DNA from: CAYLLS01 sp964385015
GTDB lineage: Bacteria > Myxococcota > UBA727 > JABDBI01
DNA length: 64,000 nucleotides
Direction: 5' to 3'
Assembly (NCBI GenBank): GCA_964385015.1
Contig: CAYLLS010000001.1
Location: 186,001-250,000, forward strand
A program made the translations under genes and the position numbers. Of the stretch, positions 38,652-48,086 are shown one piece after another (positions within the stretch are counted from its first letter, which is position 1; every line of letters starts with the position of its first letter). The notes below the pieces were generated by a model, which had not been told where the DNA came from, ran no database searches, and worked only from the letters and a program-made list of their open reading frames with translations.

Positions 38652-39500
38652 TTATATTGCATCAATATTATTTTTAATATTATATATAAGTGTATAAGCT
38701 TCTTTAATATTTATAGAATATTTTAAATTTAAATATTTAGCAATGATTTTAGGTTTTTTATTAGTATGTTTTATTAATTTTATAATTTTTGTATATATAT
38801 GATAATTGCATTGTTTATTAGTATTATATTTAGTGTTTTCAACAATAATTACTATTTCTCCTTTTGCAATGACTTGAGGAATTAAATTTTGTCCTAAATA
38901 TCCTCTATGAAATGTTTCATGTTGTTTAGTTAATTCTCTAGCAATAATAATTTTTTTATATCCACACCATGTTTTTAAATCAAGTAAAGTATTGATGATT
39001 CTTTTAGGTGATTCAAAAATAATTATAGACATTGATAAATTCAGAGAATTTATAATAATTTGTTTACGCTTGAGTCCTTTTCTAGGTAAAAAACCTAAAA
39101 ATATAAAATTAGACATATTAAATCCTGATCCCATTATGGCTGATGTCAATGCACTAGGTCCAGGAATTAATTGTATATTATAATTATATTTAATTGCTGT
39201 GTTTATAATGTTTCCTCCTGGATCACTTATATTTGGGGATCCAGCATTACAAGATAATATAATATTATTATTTTTTAATAACATCATAATTTTATATAAT
39301 TTATTATTGTTAATGTTTTGTGTATATGATATAAATATTTTTTTGTTATAATTAATATTTAAAATATGTAATAATTTTTTAGAATGTTTAATATTTTCTA
39401 CTAAAATAATATTACATTTTTTAAATTCTTGAATAGCTCTTATTGAAATATCATATATATTACCAATAGGTGTAGTAATTATCTTAAGTGTTCCATACAT
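38652..39500 (-). CDS. rsmI: 16S rRNA (cytidine-2'-O)-methyltransferase
   Basis: RsmI 2'-O-methylates C1402 in the decoding centre of 16S rRNA. The 282 residues show the tetrapyrrole methylase-like fold: LKIITTPIGNIYDISIRA, the SAM-site segment NAGSPNISDPGG (usually DAGTP), IPGPSALTSAIMGSGF, FLGFLPRKG, FESPKRI and ARELTKQHETFHRG. The C-terminal helical part is diverged and Lys/Asn-rich. It is transcribed alone, with a 142-base A/T spacer to the divergent ABC transporter. Confidence 0.94.
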   Translation of the reverse strand: MYGTLKIITTPIGNIYDISIRAIQEFKKCNIILVENIKHSKKLLHILNINYNKKIFISYTQNINNNKLYKIMMLLKNNNIILSCNAGSPNISDPGGNIINTAIKYNYNIQLIPGPSALTSAIMGSGFNMSNFIFLGFLPRKGLKRKQIIINSLNLSMSIIIFESPKRIINTLLDLKTWCGYKKIIIARELTKQHETFHRGYLGQNLIPQVIAKGEIVIIVENTKYNTNKQCNYHIYTKIIKLIKHTNKKPKIIAKYLNLKYSINIKEAYTLIYNIKNNIDAI

Positions 39501-39642
39501 AAATTATATCCAATATATATATTTTTTTATAAATATATTAAAATAATATAATAATTTTATTTTTATATTGATTATATTATAAATTATAAAGATAATAAAA
39601 AATAATTAAGAATATTTTTATTATAAAATTGAGATTTATTAT

Positions 39643-40578
39643 ATGTTGTATAATCAAAAGATTGCGATTAAAATTATTAATTTAACTAAATTTTATAATA
39701 ATAATTTCAAGGCATTAAATAATATAAATTTAGAGATTATGCGAGGTGAAATTTTTGCTCTTTTAGGTCCTAATGGAGCTGGGAAAACTACTTTAATTAA
39801 TACTATTTGTGGAATTTCTAATTTTAATATAGGCTCTATAAAAGTATTTGGTTATGATAATATAAAAGATTATCGTTTTGCAAGATTTTATATTGGTCTC
39901 GTCCCTCAAGAATTAACTACAGGAGTTTTTGAATCAGTTTTTCAAACTGTTGAATTTAGTAGAGGATTATTTGGTAAAAAATCATCTACATTTCATATTG
40001 AAAATATATTAAATAAGTTATCCTTATGGGAAAAAAGGCATTTTCAAATTCGTTTTTTATCTGGAGGCATGAAAAGAAGAGTAATGATTGCTAAAGCTTT
40101 ATCACATGAACCTAGTATTTTATTTTTAGATGAACCTACATCTGGAGTAGATGTGGAATTAAGGCAATCTATGTGGAATTATTTAAGAAATTTAAAAAAA
40201 CAAGGAATCAGCATTGTTTTAACAACACATTATATAGAAGAAGCAGAAGCTATAGCTGATACAATAGGGATTATTAATTATGGTAATTTATTTTTAGTAG
40301 AAAATAAACAAAAATTAATGCATAAATTAGGCAAAAAGAGATTAATAATACATTTATATGAGAGATTAACAAAGATTCCTGATATATTATTACAATTTAA
40401 TTTAAAATTAATTAATAATGGTTATAGTTTAATTTTTACTTATGATATTGGGAAAATAGATAATGAAATATCATTTTTATTTGATATAATTAAATTACAT
40501 AAAATATATTTTCGAGATATTGATATGTATAAAAGTTCATTAGAAGAAATTTTTGTTCAATTGGTAAAAAAAAAATGA
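39643..40578 (+). CDS. yadG: ABC transporter ATP-binding protein, YadG-like
   Basis: This is the nucleotide-binding subunit of an ABC-2 exporter. Walker A (GPNGAGKTT), the Q-loop region (VPQELTTG), the signature LSGGMKRRVMIAKAL, Walker B (ILFLDEPTSGVD) and the switch His (LTTHYIEEAE) are all intact within the first 230 of 311 residues. The C-terminal 80 residues are typical of the drug/polysaccharide-type ABC-2 ATPases. The substrate is unknown. It ends in TGA overlapping the ATG of the permease gene (ATGA), so the two are translated together. Confidence 0.92.
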   Translation: MLYNQKIAIKIINLTKFYNNNFKALNNINLEIMRGEIFALLGPNGAGKTTLINTICGISNFNIGSIKVFGYDNIKDYRFARFYIGLVPQELTTGVFESVFQTVEFSRGLFGKKSSTFHIENILNKLSLWEKRHFQIRFLSGGMKRRVMIAKALSHEPSILFLDEPTSGVDVELRQSMWNYLRNLKKQGISIVLTTHYIEEAEAIADTIGIINYGNLFLVENKQKLMHKLGKKRLIIHLYERLTKIPDILLQFNLKLINNGYSLIFTYDIGKIDNEISFLFDIIKLHKIYFRDIDMYKSSLEEIFVQLVKKK

Positions 40579-41336
40579 ATTATATTGGCATTTTATCTAT
40601 TTATAAATTTGAATTAGAAAGAGCTAGAAGAACATTTTATCAAACTATTTTTGCTCCTATTTTATTAACAATTTTATATTTTATTATTTTTGGTTCAGCA
40701 ATAGGTGAACGCGTAGGTAATGTCAATGGAATAAATTATGGTGCGTTTATAATTCCTGGATTAATTATGTTAAATGTTTTAGGGCAAAGTATTGCAAATG
40801 CATCATTTGGAATATATTTTCCACGGTATTCTGGGACAATATATGAAATATTAACTTCTCCACTTTCAGGAATAGAAATAACTATTGGATATATTAGTGC
40901 ATCTACAACTAAGTCAGTTATTATTGGATTATTAGTATTGCTAACTGCTAATTTTTTTGTTGATTTTCATGTTAAACATCCTGTTTATATGATATTTTTT
41001 TTATTTATCATTGGTCTTACTTTTAGTTTATTAGGTTTTATTATTGGCATTTGGGCAGATGGATTTGATAAGTTACAAATGATTACTTTATTAATAGTGA
41101 ATCCATTAACTTTTTTAGGTGGAAGTTTTTATTCAATTAATATGTTGCCAGGAATATGGAGACAAATATCTTTATTTAATCCAGTTGTATATTTAATGAG
41201 TGGATTCAGATGGAGTTTTTACGAAAATGGAGATATTAACCCATATTTTAGTTTGATTATTATTTCTATATTTTTAATTGCATGTGTTGTTATTAATTAT
41301 CTGATCTTCAAAACAGGTTATAAATTAAAGAAATAA
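40575..41336 (+). CDS. yadH: ABC-2 type permease, YadH-like
   Basis: This is the membrane subunit partnering the preceding ATPase: 253 residues with six predicted helices. Family segments are FELERARRTFYQTIFAPILLTILYF, GAFIIPGLIMLNVLGQSIANAS, YEILTSPLSGIEI and NPLTFLGGSFYSINMLPG, followed by FNPVVYLMSGFRWSFY. Homologues of unknown substrate are widespread in proteobacteria. Its 3' end converges on rplS with a single base between the stop codons. Confidence 0.92.
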   Translation: MNYIGILSIYKFELERARRTFYQTIFAPILLTILYFIIFGSAIGERVGNVNGINYGAFIIPGLIMLNVLGQSIANASFGIYFPRYSGTIYEILTSPLSGIEITIGYISASTTKSVIIGLLVLLTANFFVDFHVKHPVYMIFFLFIIGLTFSLLGFIIGIWADGFDKLQMITLLIVNPLTFLGGSFYSINMLPGIWRQISLFNPVVYLMSGFRWSFYENGDINPYFSLIIISIFLIACVVINYLIFKTGYKLKK

Positions 41337-41337
41337 A

Positions 41338-41697
41338 TTATTTGTTATTAGAAATCATCATTTGTTTAATTCTAGCTTTTTTACCACTTAATTGTCTTAG
41401 ATAATATAATTTAGCACGTCTTATTTTACCTAAAGAAATTACCTCTATTTTTTTGATAGCAGGACTAGCTAAAGGGAAAATTCTTTCAACTCCATAATTG
41501 AAACTAATTTTTCTTACAGTTATAGTTGATGAACCATGATTATTATGTTTAGCTATGCATATCCCTTCAAATATTTGTATTCTTTGTTTTTTCCCTTCTT
41601 TAATAAGTGAATGAATTTTTAAAGTATCACCACTTTTAAAGACATTTTTATGTAATTTTAATTTTTCTTTTTCTATTTTTTGAATAATTTTTGACAC
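41338..41697 (-). CDS. rplS: 50S ribosomal protein L19
   Basis: L19 sits at the 30S-50S interface. The 119 residues match the family: GDTLKIHSLIKEGKKQRIQ, FEGICIAKHNNHGSSTITVRK, GVERIFPLASPAIKKIEV and KIRRAKLYYLRQLSGKKARI. In most bacteria it is last in rpsP-rimM-trmD-rplS, but here it stands alone, evidence of operon break-up. An 88-base A/T spacer separates it from the sufT stop upstream. Confidence 0.97.
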   Translation of the reverse strand: MSKIIQKIEKEKLKLHKNVFKSGDTLKIHSLIKEGKKQRIQIFEGICIAKHNNHGSSTITVRKISFNYGVERIFPLASPAIKKIEVISLGKIRRAKLYYLRQLSGKKARIKQMMISNNK

Positions 41698-41785
41698 TTA
41701 TATTGTCTCTGATAATTGTTACTTCAAAAGTATTGCATATATAATATTATAAATCAACTATTATTTATATATTAGCATAACGTTT

Positions 41786-42322
41786 TTACATTAATCCTAA
41801 ATGTAATTTAGCTGCTCTTGACATCATGTTAGTATTCCATGTCGGTTTGAATACAATATTTATATAAACTTTTTTTATTTTATCTATTAACATTAATTTT
41901 TGTTCTACATCTTCTTTTAATGTTTCACTCATTGCACAACCAGGAGATGTTAAAGTCATTGTAACTGTAATAGTATTATATGATGCAATAGATATATGTA
42001 CTTTGTATATTAATCCTAATTCTACAATATTAACTGGAATTTCAGGATCATAACATGTTTTTAGTTGTTTCCATGCTATTTCTTCTAAACTATAATGAGT
42101 TAATTGTTCTTTATTAATTTTTTTGCATTCATTAGGAATATCTTGTCCAATATTAGTTGCGTATTTCCCATGAATTCTGATATATTGACCATTTTCAGTT
42201 TCTGCTGAAAACATGCCACCTAAAATTTTAGTAATATATATTCTTTGACCTGATAATAAATAAATATTATTTCCATCTGGTATAGTAGTGGCTAAACATT
42301 TTTGTTTTACTATTGACCACAT
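41786..42322 (-). CDS. sufT: Fe-S maturation protein SufT
   Basis: SufT is a DUF59-domain protein that helps maturation of Fe-S enzymes. The N-terminal 75 residues are the SufT-specific extension (IPDGNNIYLLSGQRIYITKILGGMF). The DUF59 (MIP18-like) domain follows, with LKTCYDPEIPVNIVELGLIY, the reactive Cys of LTSPGCAMSETL, and FKPTWNTNMMS. At 178 residues it is the normal length. Its start overlaps the sufU stop by 13 bases. It is the last gene of the SUF operon. Confidence 0.93.
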   Translation of the reverse strand: MWSIVKQKCLATTIPDGNNIYLLSGQRIYITKILGGMFSAETENGQYIRIHGKYATNIGQDIPNECKKINKEQLTHYSLEEIAWKQLKTCYDPEIPVNIVELGLIYKVHISIASYNTITVTMTLTSPGCAMSETLKEDVEQKLMLIDKIKKVYINIVFKPTWNTNMMSRAAKLHLGLM

Positions 42323-42771
42323 ATGTTATTCTCCGACATAGGTTTTTTTAATGCTTTATTGAGTGTATGCCAAGCTAAAGTAGCACATTTTATTCTAATA
42401 GGAAATTTTTTTACTCCATTAAAAACTGTTAATTTCCCTAATAATTGCATATCATTTTTAGATATATTAGGTTGAGTTAAAAATGCATGAAATGCTGTAT
42501 AGATTTTTTTTATTTGTATTATTGTATTTTTATATATATGATTTGTCATCATTGATGCAGATGCTTTTGAAATAGCACATCCATCACTTTTAAATTTAAC
42601 ATCTATAATAGTATTATTATTCATATTTACAAATATGATAATTTTATCACCACATATTGGATTATATCCACATGAAACATAATGAGCATTTTTAAGTATT
42701 CCAAAATTATTAGGATTGTTATTATGATCTAATATTATATTTTTATATAATTCATTGATATTATTTAACAC
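42310..42771 (-). CDS. sufU: SUF system scaffold/sulfur acceptor SufU
   Basis: SufU is a NifU-like protein that accepts sulfur from SufS. The 153 residues keep the three zinc- or cluster-binding cysteines and the Asp: GYNPICGD, SDGCAISKASAS and IKCATLAWHTL. Most gammaproteobacteria use SufE in this role, whereas SufU-containing SUF operons occur in Legionella-like and other lineages. It overlaps sufS by 11 bases and sufT by 13. Confidence 0.93.
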   Translation of the reverse strand: MLNNINELYKNIILDHNNNPNNFGILKNAHYVSCGYNPICGDKIIIFVNMNNNTIIDVKFKSDGCAISKASASMMTNHIYKNTIIQIKKIYTAFHAFLTQPNISKNDMQLLGKLTVFNGVKKFPIRIKCATLAWHTLNKALKKPMSENNICGQ

Positions 42772-43996
42772 ACATTACCTCTTTAACTTGTTGTAAAGCA
42801 TTAACGCAATTATATATTTCTTGTATAGTATTATAAAATGTTAATGAAATTCTACATACAGATGATATATTGAAGTGTTTCATTATTGGTTGAGTACATA
42901 AGTGTCCTGCTCTAATAGCAATGCCTTTTCTGTCTAAAATAGAACTTATATCATGTGGATGAATGTTATTTAAAATAAAAGATAAAATTGATATTTTATT
43001 TTTTGATGTTCCTATAATGGTTAAATTTTTAATTGTTTTTAATGCAGATGTTGCTATTTTAAGCATATGTTGTTCATAATTTATAATATTGTTTAATCCA
43101 ATTGTATCTAAATATAAAATAGCCTCTTTAAATCCTATAACACCTGCGATATTTGGTGTGCCAGATTCAAATTTAAATGGATAATTGACATAAGTGCTTT
43201 TATATAATTCTACTTTTTCTATCATATTTCCACCACTTTGATAAGGCGACATAATAGATAATAAATTTTTATTACCATATAATACTCCTACTCCAGTAGG
43301 ACCTAACATTTTATGACTAGAGAATGTATAAAAATCACAATTTAGATTTTTTACATCAATATTGATATGCAATGGTGCCTGTGCACCATCTATTAACGTT
43401 TTTGCACCCATTGTTTTCGCAGCTAATATCATTTCTTTGATCGGATTAATAGTTCCTAATGTATTAGAAATGTGATTTAATGCTACTAATTTAGTTTTCT
43501 TATTCAATAAATTAAAATATTTCTGTAAAATAATGTCTCCATTATCGTCTATTGGTGCAATTTTTAAAATTGCACCTGTTTGTTGGCATAATATTTGCCA
43601 TGGGACTATATTAGAATGATGTTCCATCTCTGATATAATAATTTCGTCTTTATGTGTAATGTATTTTAATCCATATGAAAATGCTACTAAATTAATAGCT
43701 TCAGTAGTTCCTTTTGTAAAAATAATTTCTGAAGAATCTTCAGCGTTTATAAAATTAGCTACTATGTGTCTTGTGTCTTCATATTCTTGTGTTGCTATTT
43801 CACTTAAATAATGAATGCTTCTATGTATATTCGCACAGTATTTAGTGTATACATCTGTAATTTTATTGATTACATGTTTCGGTTTTTGTGTTGTAGCAGC
43901 ATTATCTAAATATGAAAGTTGTTCATTATAACATTTAGCATGCAATTGTGGGAAATCATTAATTATATTATTTCCTAATAAAAATGTTTTATTCAT
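42761..43996 (-). CDS. sufS: Cysteine desulfurase SufS
   Basis: SufS is a PLP enzyme that takes sulfur from cysteine as a persulfide for cluster assembly. The 411 residues show AATTQKPKHVI, the PLP Lys in YTFSSHKMLGPTGVGVLYG, and the persulfide Cys in IAIRAGHLCTQP. The short loop around that Cys is the group II (SufS) type that needs a partner such as SufU. Its start overlaps the sufD stop by one base (TAATG). Confidence 0.96.
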   Translation of the reverse strand: MNKTFLLGNNIINDFPQLHAKCYNEQLSYLDNAATTQKPKHVINKITDVYTKYCANIHRSIHYLSEIATQEYEDTRHIVANFINAEDSSEIIFTKGTTEAINLVAFSYGLKYITHKDEIIISEMEHHSNIVPWQILCQQTGAILKIAPIDDNGDIILQKYFNLLNKKTKLVALNHISNTLGTINPIKEMILAAKTMGAKTLIDGAQAPLHINIDVKNLNCDFYTFSSHKMLGPTGVGVLYGNKNLLSIMSPYQSGGNMIEKVELYKSTYVNYPFKFESGTPNIAGVIGFKEAILYLDTIGLNNIINYEQHMLKIATSALKTIKNLTIIGTSKNKISILSFILNNIHPHDISSILDRKGIAIRAGHLCTQPIMKHFNISSVCRISLTFYNTIQEIYNCVNALQQVKEVMCVK

Positions 43997-45267
43997 TATA
44001 TATCTCTTAAATTATTATCAATCCAATCGTTTATTTTAAAATGTTGAAAAAATTTTAATATATTATTAGTTACTTGAAAATTTTCTAAAATAAATGCTTT
44101 TAATAATATTTTTATAGCATTATGTTTATTAATACATCTAGATTGTAGAAAAAATAATTGATTTTTATTGATTTTACTAATTGTAGTGCCATGTGAACAT
44201 TCAATATCACTAGCATTGATTTCTAATGTAGGACTAGTAGAAACATTAATATCGTTTGCAATAAAAAGGTTATTATTTAATTGATCAGCTTTACTTTTAT
44301 TTGATTTATTATTAATAATAATATTCCCATGAAAGTTTCCACTAGATTTTTGTCCATAAATATTTTTGATTTTTTGTAAACTTATGCCATGTGTTGCATT
44401 ATGTATAATTTTAATATGCATATCTGTTTTTTGATTGTATCCTATCATATTTGTACAATACATGTTACATGATGCATTTTTTTCTTTTAAATTAATATTA
44501 AATGTATTAAACAAATATTTACCTGAATACGTCATATAGTGTAATTTATATGCACTATTATGATTTTGTGTGACATTAGTATTAGTAATATTTATATTAT
44601 TATTATTACCTTGCATGAAATATTGATGATGTACTTGTGAGTTTTCTTTGATCAATATATTGCACATTGAATTGGATACATATGTTTTATTATTGTTAGA
44701 TATATGTGTTTCTTTTAAATGTAAACAATTATTTTCATTTGTAATAATAAAAATTTTATAGCAAGATCCTAAATAAGATGTTTTATTATCAATGATATTA
44801 GCAATATGTAATCTATATATATTAATATTTTTTGGTATATATATAAATATACTATCTTTAAAAAATGCAATATTTAATAATTCGTATATATTTTTATTAA
44901 TGCAAGTTAAATTGTTTTTAATGATATTTGGATATATTGCTTCTGCATGTTGAAAAGATAAAAACCATGTTTCAGGTTTTTTGATATGAACAATGGTTCC
45001 ATTATAAAAGATTATAAGATTATAATTATCATTATTATGTTTTAATTTATTTATCATATTATATGCATATGTAGTTTTTATATTATATTTTTCATAAAAA
45101 TTAAAATTATTTAGAATGAAATTTTCATAATATGATAATTTATATATATCGTTATTAATGTATTTATTTATTATGTTATATGCTTGGAGTTTAAAATCAT
45201 CAATGTTCACATTTTGAACATTAATATTTTGTCTGTTATATGTTAATTTAACATGATCATTGAGCAT
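43996..45267 (-). CDS. sufD: Fe-S assembly protein SufD
   Basis: SufD forms the SufBC2D scaffold together with SufB and SufC. The 423 residues are much diverged and Asn-rich in the N-terminal half. The C-terminal beta-helix keeps the diagnostic pieces: GISLQKIKNIYGQKSSGNFHG, KADQLNNNLFIANDINVSTSP and LEINASDIECSHGTTISKIN. It lies between sufC (29-base gap) and sufS. Confidence 0.92.
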   Translation of the reverse strand: MLNDHVKLTYNRQNINVQNVNIDDFKLQAYNIINKYINNDIYKLSYYENFILNNFNFYEKYNIKTTYAYNMINKLKHNNDNYNLIIFYNGTIVHIKKPETWFLSFQHAEAIYPNIIKNNLTCINKNIYELLNIAFFKDSIFIYIPKNINIYRLHIANIIDNKTSYLGSCYKIFIITNENNCLHLKETHISNNNKTYVSNSMCNILIKENSQVHHQYFMQGNNNNINITNTNVTQNHNSAYKLHYMTYSGKYLFNTFNINLKEKNASCNMYCTNMIGYNQKTDMHIKIIHNATHGISLQKIKNIYGQKSSGNFHGNIIINNKSNKSKADQLNNNLFIANDINVSTSPTLEINASDIECSHGTTISKINKNQLFFLQSRCINKHNAIKILLKAFILENFQVTNNILKFFQHFKINDWIDNNLRDI

Positions 45268-45296
45268 TAGTTTAATATTCCTATTATATTATTCAA

Positions 45297-46043
45297 TTAT
45301 ATATCAAGCCAGCTATATCCTTTTTTTTCTAATGTATGGGATAATTCTTTATTACCTGATTTTACAATTTTTCCTTTATATAAAATATGTATAAAATCAG
45401 GTATGATATAATTTAATAATCGTTGATAATGTGTAATAATTAATATGCTATTATGCATAGTTTTAATAGAATTTATAGCTTTTGATACCATAGCCAATGA
45501 ATCTATATCTAATCCAGAATCTATTTCATCAAGAATAATTAAATCTGGTTTTAGTATTAGTATTTGTAAAACTTCATTAAGTTTTTTTTCTCCACCAGAA
45601 AATCCATCGTTTAAATTGTAATTTAAAAATTTTTCATTCATGTTTAAATATTTCATTTTTGTTTGAATAAGATTCATAAAATCAATTGCATCTATGTTTT
45701 TTTGACCTAGAAATTTTCTTTTTGCATTTAAAGCTTCTTTTAAAAAATAAGCATTATTTACTCCAGGTATAGAAATAGGATGTTGAAATGCTAAAAATAA
45801 TCCTAATAAAGAAATTTTTTCTGGTGATAAATGAGTAAGATTATGATTTTTAAAGGTTATGGTTCCATTATCTATATGATATAAATTATTGCCTGATAAA
45901 ATATTAGCTAATGTGCTTTTGCCTGATCCATTAGGGCCCATAATTGCGTGAATAGAACCTTTTTTTATCTCTAAATTGACACCGTTTAATATTTTATCAT
46001 TTTTAATTGATGAATGTAAGTTATTAATGTGTAAAATGGTCAT
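45297..46043 (-). CDS. sufC: Fe-S assembly ATPase SufC
   Basis: SufC is the ABC-type ATPase that drives conformational change in the SufBC2D scaffold. The 248 residues contain Walker A GPNGSGKSTLANIL, the SufC-specific LAFQHPISIPGV, the signature NDGFSGGEKKLNEVLQIL, Walker B LIILDEIDSGLD and the switch His in ITHYQRLL. A 27-base gap separates it from sufB. Confidence 0.97.
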   Translation of the reverse strand: MTILHINNLHSSIKNDKILNGVNLEIKKGSIHAIMGPNGSGKSTLANILSGNNLYHIDNGTITFKNHNLTHLSPEKISLLGLFLAFQHPISIPGVNNAYFLKEALNAKRKFLGQKNIDAIDFMNLIQTKMKYLNMNEKFLNYNLNDGFSGGEKKLNEVLQILILKPDLIILDEIDSGLDIDSLAMVSKAINSIKTMHNSILIITHYQRLLNYIIPDFIHILYKGKIVKSGNKELSHTLEKKGYSWLDI

Positions 46044-46070
46044 TGAGTTTATCCTAATATATAATTGTTA

Positions 46071-47531
46071 TTAACCTATAGCATTTTCCATGTTAATATT
46101 CATTAATTTTTGAGCTTCTACAGCGAATTCCATGGGTAATTTTTTAAATACGCTTTTACAAAAACCATTTACAATTAATGATATGGCATTTTCTTTAGAA
46201 AATCCACGTTGATAACAATAATGCATTTGATTATATTTAATTTTAGATGCAACTGCTTCATGTTCTATATGTGAATTATCATTTTTCATTTGAAATGTAG
46301 GTATAGTATAAGATGATGATGCATCACCAAATAACATTGAATCACATTGTGAATAATTTTTAGAATAATTAGCTTTTTTTTGTATTCTAATTAAGCCTCT
46401 ATAAGTGTTTTGTGCTTTTCCAGCAGAAATGCTTTTTGATATAATATTACTTGTAGTGTTCTCCCCTATATGAATCATTTTACTTCCAGTATCAGCTTGT
46501 TGCATATTATTGACGAATGAAACTGAATAAAATTCACCTTTAGAGTGATTCCCGTATAATATGCAACTAGGATATTTCCATGTAATTGCAGAACCTGTTT
46601 CTATTTGTATCCAAGAGATTTTTGATTGATTGCCTTTGCATAATCCACGTTTAGTAACAAAATTAAATATACCTCCCTTACCGTTAATATCTCCAGGATA
46701 CCAATTTTGAACAGTTGAATATTTAATTGTAGCATTATCTAGAGCTATTAATTCAACTACAGCAGCGTGCAACTGATTTTCATCTCTAATTGGGGCAGTG
46801 CAACCTTCTAAGTAACTGACGTATGATTTGTTTTCTGCAATAATTAAAGTTCTTTCAAATTGACCAATTCTAGCTGCATTAATACGAAAATATGTAGATA
46901 ATTCCATAGGACAATGTGTATTTTTAGGTATAAAACAAAATGATCCATCACTGAATACAGCGGAATTTAAAGCTGCAAAATAATTATCACTATAAGGAAC
47001 TACACTTCCTAAATATTGTTGTATTAAATTAGGATGTTTTTGCACTGCTTCAGAGAATGAACAAAATATAATACCATGTTCATTTAATGTATTTTTAAAT
47101 GTAGTGGCTACTGATACGCTATCAAAAATAGCATCTACAGCTATAATATTAGATAATATTTTTTGTTCTTGTAATGGTATTCCTAATTTATTATATGTAT
47201 CTAATATATTAGGATCTATATCATTTAAAGTTTTATTTTTGTTTACTTGTTTCGGAGATGAATAGTATATTATATCATTAAAATTAATGTGCGGATATGT
47301 GATGTTTGACCATTGTGGAATTTGATTATTTTTATTTAAATTTTGCCAATATTTAAATGCTTTTAATCTAAAACTAAGTAGCCATTTAGGCTCTTTTTTT
47401 TTAAACGAAATGTCTTTAATAATGCATTCATTTAATCCAGGATTAATTTGATCATCTTTTATATCTGTTGTAAAACCATATTGATATTTTTTGTTTTTTA
47501 ATGTATGAATAGTTTTATGATTGGATTGCAT
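46071..47531 (-). CDS. sufB: Fe-S assembly protein SufB
   Basis: SufB is the scaffold subunit on which the new cluster forms. At 486 residues it is close to E. coli SufB (495). Conserved blocks include GIIFCSFSEAVQKHPNLI, FCFIPKNTHCPMELSTYFR, LEGCTAPIRDENQLHAAVVE, NWYPGDINGKGGIFNFVTKRG and SQCDSMLFGDASSSYTIPTF, then NGFCKSVFKKLPMEFAVE. It begins 23 bases after the Rrf2 regulator gene, which heads this operon. Confidence 0.97.
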   Translation of the reverse strand: MQSNHKTIHTLKNKKYQYGFTTDIKDDQINPGLNECIIKDISFKKKEPKWLLSFRLKAFKYWQNLNKNNQIPQWSNITYPHINFNDIIYYSSPKQVNKNKTLNDIDPNILDTYNKLGIPLQEQKILSNIIAVDAIFDSVSVATTFKNTLNEHGIIFCSFSEAVQKHPNLIQQYLGSVVPYSDNYFAALNSAVFSDGSFCFIPKNTHCPMELSTYFRINAARIGQFERTLIIAENKSYVSYLEGCTAPIRDENQLHAAVVELIALDNATIKYSTVQNWYPGDINGKGGIFNFVTKRGLCKGNQSKISWIQIETGSAITWKYPSCILYGNHSKGEFYSVSFVNNMQQADTGSKMIHIGENTTSNIISKSISAGKAQNTYRGLIRIQKKANYSKNYSQCDSMLFGDASSSYTIPTFQMKNDNSHIEHEAVASKIKYNQMHYCYQRGFSKENAISLIVNGFCKSVFKKLPMEFAVEAQKLMNINMENAIG

Positions 47532-47554
47532 GTTTTTAAACCTATTTTTATATT

Positions 47555-47974
47555 TTATGTTATTAATTTACTAATATGTGCTAAACTAATTTTTTCTAAT
47601 GTTATTAGTATTGTATTATTAATATGTTTCCATATTTTATGCATAGGACATGAGTGTTTAATATTACATGTTAATTTATTTGAAGAATTATTATATATGC
47701 AATTAGTAATTGCTATGGGACCTTCAATGGCTAATATCATTTCTGCAATAGAAATATGATGAGGGTTTTTCAATATTGCATATCCTCCATTTATGCCTCT
47801 TTTTGAAATAATAATTTGTTTTTTAGTTAATATTTTTAATAATTTACTTACAGTTGGTACTGGAATTTTTGTTTTTTGAGCAAGTATTTTAGCTGAAATA
47901 ATTGTGTTTTTATTTTTAGCAATATATGCTAATATGATTGTTGAATAATCAGTTAATTTTTTAATTTTTAGCAT
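47555..47974 (-). CDS. Rrf2/IscR-family Fe-S-sensing regulator of the SUF operon
   Basis: This 139-residue winged-helix regulator matches the SUF-linked Rrf2 group. It has an N-terminal DNA-binding part (KLTDYSTIILAYIAKN, KILAQKTKIPVPTVSKLLKIL, ISKRGINGGYAILKNP). Three cysteines near residues 91-110 (NC, LTC, HSC; spacing C-x10-C-x5-C) probably hold a 2Fe-2S cluster. It is the first gene of the SUF operon, and a 24-base palindrome at 48006-48029 lies just upstream over the likely promoter. Autoregulation in response to Fe-S demand is the natural inference. Confidence 0.93.
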   Translation of the reverse strand: MLKIKKLTDYSTIILAYIAKNKNTIISAKILAQKTKIPVPTVSKLLKILTKKQIIISKRGINGGYAILKNPHHISIAEMILAIEGPIAITNCIYNNSSNKLTCNIKHSCPMHKIWKHINNTILITLEKISLAHISKLIT

Positions 47975-48005
47975 ATTCTCTCAATGTAGTTGCAAATAAT
48001 ATTAG

Positions 48006-48029
48006 AACCTAAACAGTACTGATTAGTTT
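48006..48029. promoter_or_regulatory. Probable Rrf2/IscR operator palindrome
   Basis: Arms AACCTAAACAG (48006-48016) and CTGATTAGTTT (48019-48029) are reverse complements at 9 of 11 positions around a central TA. The core is TAAnCAGTACTGnTTA. The arm length and symmetry resemble known IscR/SufR sites. It lies in the 112-base spacer between the divergent Rrf2-suf and glutaredoxin genes and overlaps the likely -10 of the suf promoter, so it can repress by occlusion. Confidence 0.7.
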
Positions 48030-48052
48030 ATATATGTTTTTTTTTATGTCAA
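48025..48052 (-). promoter_or_regulatory. Promoter of the rrf2-sufBCDSUT operon
   Basis: On the minus strand a perfect TTGACA (48047-48052) is followed after 16 bases by TAAACT (48025-48030), which matches the -10 consensus at four of six positions. The -10 falls inside the right arm of the palindrome at 48006-48029. The Rrf2 start codon is about 50 bases downstream. Confidence 0.6.
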
Positions 48053-48086
48053 TATATTTTATATATAATTTATGGAGGAAAATGTC

